A stretch of 64,000 bases of DNA from Aquitalea aquatilis. Lineage in GTDB: Bacteria; Pseudomonadota; Gammaproteobacteria; Burkholderiales; Chromobacteriaceae. Below the pieces are notes generated by a model. It had not been told where the DNA came from. It made no database searches and worked only from the letters and a program-made list of their open reading frames with translations. Shown here in pieces: positions 27,072-40,179 of this stretch. The stretch's first letter is position 1; the number at the start of each line of letters is the position of its first letter. The position numbers were made by a program, and so were the translations under genes. The stretch spans positions 1,612,001 through 1,676,000 of the forward strand of contig NZ_CP039731.1 of NCBI RefSeq assembly GCF_005155025.1, written 5' to 3'.

Positions 27072-27311
27072 ATGTCCAGCCAATCCATGCTCAGCCAGCA
27101 GCAACTGCAACAATTGGCTCCCGAGCTGCAAGATTATCTGGCCACCCAGCTGAATCTTGACGTCGGCCAGTTTGATGCCCAGTTCCTGCTGGATTTTGTC
27201 GCCGCCAAGATAGGCCGGCAGATCTATAACAAGGCGCTGGACGATGCGCAGCAGGCATTGAGCAGCCGTATGGAGTCACTGCAGGCTGCCATCTGGGAAC
27301 TGGAAAAATAG
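27072..27311 (+). CDS. DUF2164 family protein
   Basis: Small soluble protein of 79 residues. The core FLLDFVAAKIGRQIYNKALDDAQQALSSRMESLQAAIWELEK matches the DUF2164 pattern (LLDF...IG..YN.ai.Da). It should be largely helical; the function of the family is unknown. The frame is open further upstream to 26985, but the ATG at 27072 fits the family length and starts at SSQSMLSQQQL. It may be co-transcribed with the preceding gene. Confidence 0.75.
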   Translation: MSSQSMLSQQQLQQLAPELQDYLATQLNLDVGQFDAQFLLDFVAAKIGRQIYNKALDDAQQALSSRMESLQAAIWELEK

Positions 27312-27447
27312 GTCGGTTGCAGCTGTTTTCAGGCCTGCGACGGCTCCTGTCCCGTCCGCGACTGCCGCTTGCCTGGTAGCCAATGGCTGCCATCCCTAGG
27401 CCAACGGCGTTACAATCAGGCTTTCCCTCCTCCTGCGCCCAAGGTTC

Positions 27448-28047
27448 ATGCTTTATCTGCGTCTGATGCTCAAAGGTTTCTTGCTGGCCGTGCTGCTGGT
27501 GCTGCTGGGCTTTGGCTACATGGCCTGGGGCATTGCCCGTTATGCCGATGAGCCCGCCACGCAGCCGGCTGATGCCGCACTGGTACTGGGTGCCGCGGCC
27601 TGGGGCAGCAAGCCTTCGCCCGTGCTGCGCGAGCGCATCAACCACGCGGTGACGCTTTACAAGCAAGGCCGGGTGCGCTGGATTGTGTTTACCGGAGGTA
27701 CTCCGGAGCCCGGCTATCCCACCGAGGCCGATGTCGGCCGCGAGTTCGCCTTGCGCCAGGGGGTGCCGATGACCGCCATGCTGGCGGAAAACGAGTCGCG
27801 CACCACTTGGCAGAATCTGGAAAACGCCCACAAACTGGCGGCACCGTTTGGCATACGCTCCTTTCTGCTGGTGAGCGATCCACTGCATATGCGGCGCGCA
27901 GTACTGATGGCACATGACCTGGGCATGGCTGCTGCGCCAGCTCCTACGGAGTCCAGTCGTTATGTCAGCTGGAGCAACAAGGTCAAATTCCTGGTCAGGG
28001 AAACCTGGCTATATGTCGGCTACCGGGTGTTTCGCAAGCTGTCCTGA
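27448..28047 (+). CDS. YdcF/SanA family (DUF218) membrane-anchored protein
   Basis: A 199-residue DUF218 protein with one N-terminal membrane helix (about residues 7-29). The domain starts at ADAALVLGAAAW and includes VFTGGTPEPGYPTEADVG, ENESRTTWQNLENA and LLVSDPLHMRRA, the usual conserved blocks. Relatives ElyC, SanA and YdcF act in envelope integrity or bind S-adenosylmethionine, but the reaction is not established. It ends just before a terminator shared with the convergent yggL-like gene. Confidence 0.85.
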   Translation: MLYLRLMLKGFLLAVLLVLLGFGYMAWGIARYADEPATQPADAALVLGAAAWGSKPSPVLRERINHAVTLYKQGRVRWIVFTGGTPEPGYPTEADVGREFALRQGVPMTAMLAENESRTTWQNLENAHKLAAPFGIRSFLLVSDPLHMRRAVLMAHDLGMAAAPAPTESSRYVSWSNKVKFLVRETWLYVGYRVFRKLS

Positions 28048-28080
28048 TCGTAGGGATGTGGCGGCTTGAATAGATGTAAA

Positions 28081-28106
28081 AAAACCGGCTCAAGGCCGGT
28101 TTTTTT
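28081..28106. terminator. Bidirectional terminator between DUF218 gene and yggL
   Basis: AAAACCGGC/GCCGGTTTT forms a 9-bp stem with a 5-base loop, with a T-run on one side and an A-run on the other, between two convergent genes. Confidence 0.85.
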
Positions 28107-28121
28107 ATCGGTACCGCACAA

Positions 28122-28481
28122 TCAGGCGCTATGCCACAGATCGATCAGGTCACCGGCTTCCACATTGGATACTTCGCTGCGTGCTTGCAGCCAGGCTACC
28201 AGCTTGCTGCGGATTTCTTCGGTAATGGCTACTTCACCCACCGGGAAAACCACACCTTCCAGCTTTTCATTACCATCGAAATGGCCACCGAAGCTGATGG
28301 CGGTATCGTCGATGCAGTTGAGCCAGTCGTCCAGCAGCGCATCGGTATCAACACCCTTGGCGATGGTGGCGATCAGGTGAAAACCCAGCTCGCGGTATTC
28401 GCCAACACGCATTTTCTTGCGCTGACGATGGTTCAGACGCTTCAGGCGCTGGGTGGAGTTGGGGTTGTGCAGATCGGACAT
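28122..28481 (-). CDS. yggL: YggL family protein (DUF469, 50S-associated)
   Basis: A 119-residue soluble protein. The N-terminal basic run RLKRLNHRQRKKMRVGEYRELGF and the following FHLIATI...FGGHFDGNEKLEGVVF are the family core. YggL has been found associated with the large ribosomal subunit; its exact role is open. The end SNVEAGDLIDLWHSA is typical. It is convergent with the DUF218 gene and followed upstream by ubiD on the same strand. Confidence 0.88.
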   Translation of the reverse strand: MSDLHNPNSTQRLKRLNHRQRKKMRVGEYRELGFHLIATIAKGVDTDALLDDWLNCIDDTAISFGGHFDGNEKLEGVVFPVGEVAITEEIRSKLVAWLQARSEVSNVEAGDLIDLWHSA

Positions 28482-28561
28482 GATGACTCCTTACAAAAAG
28501 ACGTGGCGATGATAACAGGCATTGCCGGGCGGCAGGAAAATAGCGGCTGCAGCGGCAATCG

Positions 28562-30037
28562 TTACAGCCCCAATTGCTGCCAGAGGCTGTCGACCTTCTG
28601 TTTTACCGTTTCATCCATCACGATGGGCACCCCCCATTCACGATTGGTTTCTCCCGGCATCTTGTTGGTGGCATCCAGCCCCATCTTGCCGCCGAGGCCG
28701 GATACCGGGCTCGCGAAGTCCAGATAGTCGATGGGGGTATGCTCGATCAGCGTGGTATCGCGCACTGGATCCATGCGGGTGGTGATGGCCCACATCACTT
28801 CCTTCCAGTCGCGGCAATCCACATCATCGTCCACCACAATGATGAACTTGGTATACATGAACTGGCGCAGGAAACTCCAGCAGCCCATCATCACGCGCTT
28901 GGCATGGCCGGGGTATTGTTTTTTGATGCTGACCACCGCCATGCGATAGCTACAGCCTTCCGGCGGCAGGTAAAAGTCAACAATCTCCGGAAACTGCTTT
29001 TGCAAAATGGGAACAAACACCTCATTCAGCGCCACCCCCAGCACAGCCGGCTCATCTGGCGGTTTGCCGGTATAGGTGCTGTGGTAGATCGGGTTTTCGC
29101 GCATGGTGATACGGTCGATGGTGAATACCGGGAAATAGTCCTGCTCGTTGTAATAGCCGGTATGGTCGCCATAAGGGCCTTCCAGGGCCATGTCATCAGG
29201 ATGAATATGGCCTTCCAGCACAATCTCGGCCCGCGCCGGCACTTGCAGATCAGAGCCGATGCACTTCACCAACTCGGTACGGCTGCCACGCAACAGCCCG
29301 GCAAACTGGTATTCGGACAAGGTATCCGGCACCGGAGTGACTGCGCCCAGAATGGTCGCCGGATCACAGCCCAGTACCACGGCCACCGGATAGGGCTGGT
29401 CAGGATGCTGTTGGCGAAATTCACGGTAATCCAGTGCACCGCCGCGATGGGCCAGCCAGCGCATGATGACGCGGTTTTTGCCGATGACTTGCTGGCGGTA
29501 GATGCCCAGGTTCTGCCGCTTCTTGTTCGGCCCACGGGTGACCGTGAGTCCCCAGGTAATCAGCGGGGCAACATCGCCCGGCCAACAATGCTGGATGGGC
29601 AGGCGTGACAGATCAACCTCATCCCCCTCCCAGACAATCTGCTGGCAAGGGGCTTTGCTGACCACTTTGGGGGCCATGGACAGCACCTGCTTGAGCAGTG
29701 GCAGCTTGTCCCAGGCTTCCTTCAGCCCCTTGGGCGGTTCCGGCTCTTTCAGGTAGGCTAGGGTCTTGCCGATTTCACGCAACTGCATCACGTCGCTGGC
29801 CCCCATGCCCATGGCGACCCGCTTGGGCGTGCCAAACAGATTGGCCAGTACCGGCATGTGGTAAGTCTGCGTATCGTGCCGGGGTTGTTCGAACAGCAGG
29901 GCGGGGCCAGCCGCTTTCAGTACCCGGTCGCCAATCTCTGTCATCTCCAGATGTGGCGAAACCGGAAGGCTGATTCTTTTCAATTCGCCTTGCTGTTCCA
30001 ATTGAGCAACAAAGTCCCGCAGGTCGGCATATTTCAT
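28562..30037 (-). CDS. ubiD: 4-hydroxy-3-polyprenylbenzoate decarboxylase UbiD
   Basis: Prenylated-FMN-dependent decarboxylase in ubiquinone synthesis, usually soluble. The 491-residue product starts [22 protein letters not shown] and has the conserved blocks [35 protein letters not shown] (here [13 protein letters not shown]), which holds catalytic residues, and [19 protein letters not shown]. Its length is the norm for UbiD. The flavin prenyltransferase UbiX is not in the window. It is divergent from ompW. Confidence 0.95.
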   Translation of the reverse strand: MKYADLRDFVAQLEQQGELKRISLPVSPHLEMTEIGDRVLKAAGPALLFEQPRHDTQTYHMPVLANLFGTPKRVAMGMGASDVMQLREIGKTLAYLKEPEPPKGLKEAWDKLPLLKQVLSMAPKVVSKAPCQQIVWEGDEVDLSRLPIQHCWPGDVAPLITWGLTVTRGPNKKRQNLGIYRQQVIGKNRVIMRWLAHRGGALDYREFRQQHPDQPYPVAVVLGCDPATILGAVTPVPDTLSEYQFAGLLRGSRTELVKCIGSDLQVPARAEIVLEGHIHPDDMALEGPYGDHTGYYNEQDYFPVFTIDRITMRENPIYHSTYTGKPPDEPAVLGVALNEVFVPILQKQFPEIVDFYLPPEGCSYRMAVVSIKKQYPGHAKRVMMGCWSFLRQFMYTKFIIVVDDDVDCRDWKEVMWAITTRMDPVRDTTLIEHTPIDYLDFASPVSGLGGKMGLDATNKMPGETNREWGVPIVMDETVKQKVDSLWQQLGL

Positions 30038-30184
30038 GACTGTTTCATGATCTTAAGCAAAGTTTTGACCGGAAGGTTTGGTTAACCTCCGCTTGAACGT
30101 CGCAAGCTACTGCCGACCTATTAGAAAGTCAATTACGGTAGAAGCCCAAGACCGTGAACTTGCCTACACTCTTGGAGAATACAA

Positions 30185-30781
30185 ATGAAAAAGCTTGCTC
30201 TGGCTGCGGCCATCGGTCTGATTTCCGCTAGCGCCTTCGCCGCTCAAGGCGATATCCTGGCCCGTTTCCGTGTGATCAACGTGAACCCGGATGTCAGTGC
30301 TGATAGCACCCTGTCCGCCATTCACACCGATGTGAAGTCCGATACCGTGCCGGAACTGGACTTCACCTACATGATCACCAATAACATTGGTGCCGAACTG
30401 ATCCTGGGTACTTCCCGTCACGAAGTGAACAGCGATCTGGGTTCCCTGGGCAAGGTTTCGGTTCTGCCGCCGACCCTGACCCTGCAATACCATTTCATGC
30501 CGGAAGCGACCTTCCGTCCGTATGTTGGTGTTGGTGTGAATTACACTCGTTTCTACAATAACGGTCTGAAAGTTGGCAACACCGCTGTTGACATCGATCA
30601 GAACAGCTGGGGCCTGGCCGCTCAAGTTGGTGCTGACGTTGCCATCAGCAAGAACCTGTTCATCAACTTTGACGTGAAAAAGATCGACATCAAAACCAAG
30701 GCTCGCATGGGTGGTTCCGATCTGGGCACCCTGAAGATCAATCCGTGGGTTTACGGTATCGGTATCGGCACCAAGTTCTAA
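30185..30781 (+). CDS. ompW: OmpW family outer-membrane protein
   Basis: Predicted eight-stranded beta-barrel of 198 residues. The signal peptide MKKLALAAAIGLISASAFA is cleaved before AQGD. DILARFRVINVNPD, the repeated alternating hydrophobic strands, LTLQYHF, FRPYVGVGVNYTRF and the C-terminal NPWVYGIGIGTKF with its terminal phenylalanine are the OmpW hallmarks. Codon use is strongly biased to preferred codons, suggesting high expression. An AGGAGA-like site (TTGGAGAAT) lies before the ATG, and a strong terminator follows. OmpW is often tied to oxygen or stress response, but no clear FNR site was seen in the 147-bp gap. Confidence 0.9.
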   Translation: MKKLALAAAIGLISASAFAAQGDILARFRVINVNPDVSADSTLSAIHTDVKSDTVPELDFTYMITNNIGAELILGTSRHEVNSDLGSLGKVSVLPPTLTLQYHFMPEATFRPYVGVGVNYTRFYNNGLKVGNTAVDIDQNSWGLAAQVGADVAISKNLFINFDVKKIDIKTKARMGGSDLGTLKINPWVYGIGIGTKF

Positions 30782-30801
30782 GCAACTTGTCTGGCCTCAA
30801 G

Positions 30802-30830
30802 AAAGCGCCTCGAAATCGAGGCGCTTTTTT
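30802..30830 (+). terminator. Rho-independent terminator of ompW
   Basis: The stem AAAGCGCCTCG/CGAGGCGCTTT (11 bp, 4-base loop) is followed by a run of Ts to 30830. Confidence 0.9.
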
Positions 30831-30884
30831 ATTTTCTGGCAATAGAATATTGTATTCTAAATTTATAAATCCAGGAGATAAGGC

Positions 30885-31940
30885 ATGAGTAGTTGGTCTA
30901 GTACGGCAGTGCGTAAAATCGAGGCAGATTTCAATCGCTCCAGTGACACCCACCTGATACCGCTGCAGATTCCGGCCCTGCCGCAAATCCAGCTGTATTT
31001 CAAGGACGAATCCACCCATCCCACCGGCAGCCTCAAGCACCGACTGGCACGCTCGCTGTTCCTGTACGGCTTGTGTAATGGCTGGATCCGCTACAACACC
31101 ACCATCATCGAAGCATCCAGTGGCAGTACGGCAGTGTCCGAAGCTTATTTCGCGCGCTTGCTGGGTCTGCCTTTTATTGCGGTGATGCCGCGTGGCACCT
31201 CGGCCGAGAAGATTCGCTCCATCGAATTCTATGGTGGTCGTTGTCATCTGGTGGACGACCCGGCCACCATCTATGAAGAATCCCGACGTTTGGCGCAGGA
31301 GTTGAATGGCCATTACATGGACCAGTTCACCTATGCCGAACGAGCCACCGACTGGCGTGGTAACAACAATATTGCCGATACCATTTTCAAACAGATGGAA
31401 CTGGAAGCGAATCCAGTGCCGGAGTGGATTGTCTGCGGGGCAGGTACCGGTGGTACATCGGCCACATTTGGTCGCTACGTACGCTATCAGAAGCTGACGA
31501 CGCAGATCTGCGTTGTCGATCCGGAAAATTCGGTATTTTTCGATAGTTACTACAGCGGCAACAGCGACTGTCGCTGCGAAGGCGGTTCCGGTGTTGAAGG
31601 CATTGGCCGCCCCCGCGTCGAACCATCGTTCATCCCCACCGTTATCGACAAGGTCATCCGCGTGCCCAATGTGGCCAGCTATGCCGCTATTCATTTCCTG
31701 GAGCAGGTCATGGGCCGCAAGTGTGGTGGCTCCACTGGCACCAACCTGTTCGGCGTGTGTGAACTGGTCAGCGATATGGTGCGTAATGGCCGGCACGGCT
31801 CGGTAGTTACGCTGATCTGCGATGATGGCAATCGCTATCTCAATAGTTACTACAACCCGCAGTGGCTGGAAGATAATGGCCACCAAATTGCATCATGGGT
31901 AGAGCGCTATCGTCGCTTCTTCTTCGAAGGCCGCTGGTAA
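30885..31940 (+). CDS. PLP-dependent cysteine synthase-family protein (Cds1-like cysteine desulfhydrase)
   Basis: Fold-type II PLP enzyme of 351 residues. The PLP lysine is in [13 protein letters not shown] (about residue 49), the loop [17 protein letters not shown] binds the substrate, and the phosphate-binding glycines are in [15 protein letters not shown]. It is longer and more divergent than CysK/CysM and looks like the Cds1 group, which releases hydrogen sulfide from cysteine. The context gives no pathway partner: a terminator separates it from ompW. AGGAGA precedes the ATG. Cysteine synthase activity remains possible. Confidence 0.8.
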   Translation: MSSWSSTAVRKIEADFNRSSDTHLIPLQIPALPQIQLYFKDESTHPTGSLKHRLARSLFLYGLCNGWIRYNTTIIEASSGSTAVSEAYFARLLGLPFIAVMPRGTSAEKIRSIEFYGGRCHLVDDPATIYEESRRLAQELNGHYMDQFTYAERATDWRGNNNIADTIFKQMELEANPVPEWIVCGAGTGGTSATFGRYVRYQKLTTQICVVDPENSVFFDSYYSGNSDCRCEGGSGVEGIGRPRVEPSFIPTVIDKVIRVPNVASYAAIHFLEQVMGRKCGGSTGTNLFGVCELVSDMVRNGRHGSVVTLICDDGNRYLNSYYNPQWLEDNGHQIASWVERYRRFFFEGRW

Positions 31941-31966
31941 CTCCATGCGATCAACTGCGGCGACCC

Positions 31967-32599
31967 CTACCAGCGTTGCCGCAGCAACTGACTTAGCTTG
32001 CTGACCCGCACATCGACAAACGCCGGTTTACGTGATTGCCGGCTGACCCACACTGTACGCATGCCCAATGATTTTGCTGCGTACAGATTGGCTAGTGAAT
32101 CCTCCACCATGATGCAGCGCGCCGGATCGAGTCGCTCCGCCTGCAGCATGCAGCGAAAGCCACGCCGATCCGGTTTCGGCTGGAAGCGCATTTTCTCCAT
32201 GCCATAACAGGCAGCAAACTGCTGGCGGATATGCATTCTACGCAGCAGCCCCTCTATATAGTGTTGTGGGCCATTGGAGAGCACGATCTTGCGGCCAGGC
32301 AAAGTGCGCAAGGTCGTCCCCAGTGCCGGCTCCCATACCAGCCAGCGATATAGCTCATCCAGCAAATGTGTTTCCTGCAGGAAATGCCGGGCATCCACGC
32401 CATGGTGGCGTACCAAACCCTGCAGCGTTGCACCATAACGATGCCAGTATTGCAGTCTCAGCCGCCGGGCTTCCTCCTCCGTCATGGCAAGATGCCGCTC
32501 CATATACAAATTCATCATGCGACTGATATGGGCAAAAATGCCCAGGCTCGCCTGATGCAGCGTGTCATCGAGATCAAAAATCCAGGTGGGGACAGACAT
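31967..32599 (-). CDS. HAD-family pyrimidine 5'-nucleotidase-like hydrolase
   Basis: A 210-residue HAD hydrolase predicted to dephosphorylate nucleotides. Motif I is FDLDDTLHQ, motif II LSNGP, motif III the lysine in FQPKPDRRGF, and motif IV MVEDSLANL. The insert between motif I and II (about residues 15-85) is the helical cap of the SDT1-like pyrimidine nucleotidases. The ATG at 32599 (MSVPTWIFDLDDTL) fits relatives; the open frame extends 21 residues further. It is convergent with the Cds1-like gene and divergent from the rrn operon. Confidence 0.87.
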   Translation of the reverse strand: MSVPTWIFDLDDTLHQASLGIFAHISRMMNLYMERHLAMTEEEARRLRLQYWHRYGATLQGLVRHHGVDARHFLQETHLLDELYRWLVWEPALGTTLRTLPGRKIVLSNGPQHYIEGLLRRMHIRQQFAACYGMEKMRFQPKPDRRGFRCMLQAERLDPARCIMVEDSLANLYAAKSLGMRTVWVSRQSRKPAFVDVRVSKLSQLLRQRW

Positions 32600-32975
32600 A
32601 TGACGGGTCAAAGCAAATGTTAGGAAGCGGCTATTATCATGAGCCAAGTGCAAGACTTCCAACGCTTACATCTTTCTTCTACTGGGTAATGATTTGCTGT
32701 TTTATTTAAAATCAAATACTTGCCTTGTTTTCTGCAAAATAATGCACTTTTCTTCGCACAAAGTGTTGACGAGGACAGGGTGCGGCGGTATAGTTCGCCT
32801 CCTCAGCAGACAACGCAGCGACGGAAACGAAACGCAGCGACCTGCACCGCTCTTTAAAAAACAGAATAACCGATAGGTGTGAGTACTTGGCGAAAGCCAA
32901 ATACTTGCACTGCAAGAAGAAGAAGTACTTGTTTATTTCTTTGATCTTGCGTGCCAGAAAATTTGCTATGAGATT
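32600..32975 (+). promoter_or_regulatory. rrn promoter and leader region
   Basis: The gap holds the rrn promoter: -35 TTGACG (32766-32771), a 17-bp spacer and -10 TATAGT (32789-32794), with an AT-rich upstream stretch (about 32690-32760) that may act as an UP element. A boxA-like GCTCTTTAAAAA lies at 32849-32860, consistent with antitermination. No protein gene is seen. Confidence 0.8.
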
Positions 32976-34514
<1,539 letters not shown>

Positions 34515-34575
34515 GAGAAGGCGATCGTCAAGTATTCACAACCTATCGGTTATTCGTGATTTAAGGGTAGTAACT

Positions 34576-34652
34576 GGGTTTGTAGCTCAGCTGGTTAGAG
34601 CACTGTGTTGATAACGCAGGGGTCGTAGGTTCGAGTCCTACCAGACCCACCA
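34576..34652 (+). tRNA. tRNA-Ile (GAT)
   Basis: A 77-base tRNA with encoded CCA. The acceptor stem GGGTTTG pairs with CAGACCC, the anticodon loop TTGATAA gives GAT, and the T-loop is GTTCGAGTC. It is the usual first tRNA of the 16S-23S spacer. Confidence 0.97.
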
Positions 34653-34656
34653 GTTT

Positions 34657-34732
34657 GGGGGATTAGCTCAGTTGGGAGAGCACCTGCTTTGCAAGCAGGG
34701 GGTCGTCGGTTCGATCCCGTCATCCTCCACCA
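34657..34732 (+). tRNA. tRNA-Ala (TGC)
   Basis: A 76-base tRNA with encoded CCA. The anticodon loop TTTGCAA gives TGC, and the T-loop is GTTCGATCC. It follows tRNA-Ile by four bases and completes the classical spacer pair. Confidence 0.97.
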
Positions 34733-35008
34733 TTCTTACAGTGCAAACAAAAGCGCACACAACCTGTCAGGGTTGCGTGAATTTCTGTTTGCGTTGTTTT
34801 TACAATGCCCGATCTTTAACAAACTGAAGAAGCCGAATTAATTAGACGGCGAGATGAAATACATGGAGTTAATTCTGCATGTAGGACAAATCGTCATCTT
34901 GGGAATTTGATTGTATCTAGTGTCATGTCGCCATATCAAAAGGGGCGGTGTGGCACGTCGCACAAACACATTCTGTCGGATTGGTAATTTAGGTTACTGA
35001 AATGATAG
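34733..35008 (+). other. Spacer between tRNA-Ala and 23S rRNA
   Basis: No gene is seen. GATCTTTAACAA at 34811-34822 is a boxA-like antitermination site, and the flanks contain sequence that pairs with the region after 23S to form the processing stalk, as usual in rrn operons. Confidence 0.6.
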
Positions 35009-37900
<2,892 letters not shown>

Positions 37901-38045
37901 ATCATTTGAGTGGCTTGGGAGACCAAGACCGAATGGATAGTGAGTGTGCGACGCGATCAAAGATCCAAGAGTAAGATATCTAATTAATTCAGTGTTCCAG
38001 ACGGAGTCTGGGGTACAAAGCTTCTTCGAGTTTGTTGACAGTTTA

Positions 38046-38163
38046 TGTCTGGTGGCCATAGCGAGGTGGTCCCACGCCTTCCCATCCCGAACAGGACCGT
38101 GAAACGCCTTAGCGCCGATGATAGTGTGGCATTCGCCATGTGAAAGTAGGACACCGCCAGACT
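38046..38163 (+). rRNA. rrf: 5S ribosomal RNA
   Basis: About 118 bases. The 5' TGTCTGG pairs with the 3' CCAGAC, and CCCATCCCGAACAGG is the conserved loop C region. The ends are estimated from pairing. Confidence 0.93.
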
Positions 38164-38173
38164 CCCCATACAC

Positions 38174-38250
38174 AAGCCCAGCTCAACAGAGCTGGGCTTT
38201 GTGCGTTTGGGCCTGGCCTGAGTGCCCACAAGCCGCCTAAGGGCGGCTTG
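38174..38250 (+). terminator. Double hairpin terminator of the rrn operon
   Basis: The first stem, AAGCCCAGCTC/GAGCTGGGCTT (38174-38199), is followed by a short T-rich stretch. The second, CAAGCCGCC/GGCGGCTTG (38229-38250), follows after 29 bases. Two stems in series are common at rrn ends. Confidence 0.75.
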
Positions 38251-38369
38251 GTTGTATCTGGGGCCTGGTCAGGCGGGGCTGCTGCTGCAGCTGGCAATAT
38301 CGAATGAGGGCAGGCATGATCGTGGCTTTGTGGCGATGGTGCCAATAGTTCTTGATGAGCGGAGACACG

Positions 38370-38723
38370 ATGCAGAAATATGGAGCAGCCCTGCTGCTGC
38401 TGGTTGTACAGCAGGCACTGGCGATGCCCACCGGGGTGGCCGGACAGGAGATCCAGTTTTTACTGGATAAAATTGCGAGCTCACAGTGCCGATTCGAGCG
38501 TAGCGGTAGTTGGTATGATGCCCCGACTGCGGTGGATCACCTGAAAATGAAGCTGGATAAAGCCGGAGATCAGGTGCGTAGTGCCGATGATTTTATCCAG
38601 GGGGTTGCCAGCAAAAGCTACCTTTCCGGCAAGCCATACCATCTGGCTTGTCCGGGGGCTCCGGTACAGGAGTCAGCACTCTGGCTACGGGCTGCGCTCA
38701 AGCAGTACCGTCAGAAACACTGA
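38370..38723 (+). CDS. DUF5329 family exported protein
   Basis: A 117-residue protein with signal peptide MQKYGAALLLLVVQQALA. The mature part has EIQFLLDKIASSQCRFERSGSWYDAPTAVDHL and FIQGVASKSYLSGKPYHLACPG, which match DUF5329 (paired cysteines, HL...K, AS.S..SG..Y). The two cysteines probably form a disulfide in the periplasm. The family function is unknown. The ATG at 38370 has GGAG at 38361-38364. It lies between the rrn operon and a terminator shared with the convergent efflux operon. Confidence 0.8.
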   Translation: MQKYGAALLLLVVQQALAMPTGVAGQEIQFLLDKIASSQCRFERSGSWYDAPTAVDHLKMKLDKAGDQVRSADDFIQGVASKSYLSGKPYHLACPGAPVQESALWLRAALKQYRQKH

Positions 38724-38743
38724 GCAGGATGTCGTGCACAAGA

Positions 38744-38770
38744 AAAAGCCGCTTTGCAGCGGCTTTTGTT
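38744..38770. terminator. Bidirectional terminator between DUF5329 gene and efflux operon
   Basis: AAAAGCCGCT/AGCGGCTTTT is a perfect 10-bp stem with loop TTGC. It lies between two convergent genes and has T-rich flanks on both strands. Confidence 0.85.
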
Positions 38771-38784
38771 CATCTTGAATCCAA

Positions 38785-40179
38785 TCAGCTTGTCTTGCTC
38801 TCCCAGCCTCCACCCATGGCCTTGTACAGGCTGATGGCGGCGTTCAGACGATCAAGCTTGGCATTGACCAGATTCAGCTCTGCCTGGAAGGTGTTACGCT
38901 CGGCATCCAGCACATCCAGATAGCTGGAGTAACCGTTGTCGTAGCGCAGTGTCGCCAGATGCAGTGCCCGGTTCAGCGCGGTCAACTGGGTGGTCTGGGC
39001 TTCCTGCACTTCGCGGGCTGCGCTGCTGGCAATCAGTGCATCCTGTGTTTCCTTGAAGGCGGTCTGGACTGATTTCTGATACTGGGCCAGTGCCTGGCGC
39101 TGGCGGGCGCTGGCGGCATCGACGTTCAGGCCAGTTTGGCCAAAGTTGAAGATGGGGGCCGTTGCATTACCGACAAAACTCCAGGTGCGGGTGGCACCGC
39201 TGAATAGCGTTTCCATCGACAGGCTCTGCGAGCCCAGTGCTCCGGTCAGGCTGATGCTGGGGAAGTAGGCGGCCTTGGCCACGCCGATACGGGCATTGGC
39301 AGCGACCAGTTGTGCCTCGGCGGCAGCCAGATCCGGGCGGCGCTCCAGCAGGCTGGATGACAGCTCAGCCGGAATGCTGGGCGGCACATTCAGCATCTCA
39401 ATGGCCTGGCCACGCTGCAGTTTGCCTTCCAGCAGTTCGCGGGGCGAGCGGCCCAGCAGGACGGCGAGGGCGGTTTCGGTTTGCCGCAGCGATTTGTTCA
39501 ATTGCGGAATGGTGGCACGTGCCGATGCGGCTTCTGATTCAGCCTGGCGCATGTCCAGCTCAGAGGTCATGCCGCCCTTGAAGCGCTTCTGGCGCAATTG
39601 CAAGGAGGATTCACGGCTGTCCAGCGTTCGTTTGGCAATGTCCAGCTGTGCGTCAAAGGCACGCATCTGGAAATAGGTTTGTGCAACCTGAGCGCTGAGC
39701 GACAGTCGGGCCGCATCGCGATTGTACTGGCTGGCGGCCAGGGTGGCGCGTGCTGCTTCGTTGCTGCGGCGCAGCTTGCCCCACAAGTCCAGTTCCCAGC
39801 TGGCCGTCAGATTGGCATTGCGGACATCGGCAATCAGCGGGCTGCCAGGCGTGGTGGTTTCGGCGGAAGTACGAGCGCGCTGGTAGCCGGCGTTGGCTGC
39901 CACACTGGGCAGCAGCTGGGCACGGGCAATGCCGGCCAGTGCGGCGGCTTCATCCACCTGGGCGGCAGAGAAGGCCAGATCCTGGTTGTGCTGCAGAGCC
40001 TCGGTGATCAGCTGGTCGAGCACCGGGTCGTGGAACTGCTGCCACCAGTCACTGGGCACGCTGGCCTGTTGTGCTGTCGTGCTGGCCGGCAGGTCGAGCT
40101 TGGGCCGACTGTAGTCCGGGCCGACTGCGCAGGCCGAGAGGGCCAGGCTTAGCAGCAAGGGGAGAGTGCGTTTACGCAT
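38785..40179 (-). CDS. RND efflux outer-membrane factor (OprM/NodT family lipoprotein)
   Basis: TolC-like channel subunit of 464 residues that connects the efflux pump to the outside. The lipobox LALSAC puts the lipidated cysteine at residue 17, followed by [14 protein letters not shown], the standard start of NodT-type factors. Two outer membrane efflux domains are visible (about 60-255 and 280-460), with long helical Gln/Ala-rich repeats. The start overlaps the stop of the pump gene by 8 bases. It is the last gene of a three-gene operon with the adaptor and pump. Confidence 0.93.
   Translation of the reverse strand: MRKRTLPLLLSLALSACAVGPDYSRPKLDLPASTTAQQASVPSDWWQQFHDPVLDQLITEALQHNQDLAFSAAQVDEAAALAGIARAQLLPSVAANAGYQRARTSAETTTPGSPLIADVRNANLTASWELDLWGKLRRSNEAARATLAASQYNRDAARLSLSAQVAQTYFQMRAFDAQLDIAKRTLDSRESSLQLRQKRFKGGMTSELDMRQAESEAASARATIPQLNKSLRQTETALAVLLGRSPRELLEGKLQRGQAIEMLNVPPSIPAELSSSLLERRPDLAAAEAQLVAANARIGVAKAAYFPSISLTGALGSQSLSMETLFSGATRTWSFVGNATAPIFNFGQTGLNVDAASARQRQALAQYQKSVQTAFKETQDALIASSAAREVQEAQTTQLTALNRALHLATLRYDNGYSSYLDVLDAERNTFQAELNLVNAKLDRLNAAISLYKAMGGGWESKTS

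Noticed and set aside
26719-27153. 144-residue plus-strand frame overlapping two small genes
   Set aside because: Cys/Ser/Pro-rich product typical of a shifted reading of GC-rich genes; the other frames have ribosome sites and, for the second, a known family.
34733-35008. A possible third tRNA in the rrn spacer
   Set aside because: No cloverleaf or T-loop motif is present; the stretch is spacer with a boxA-like site.
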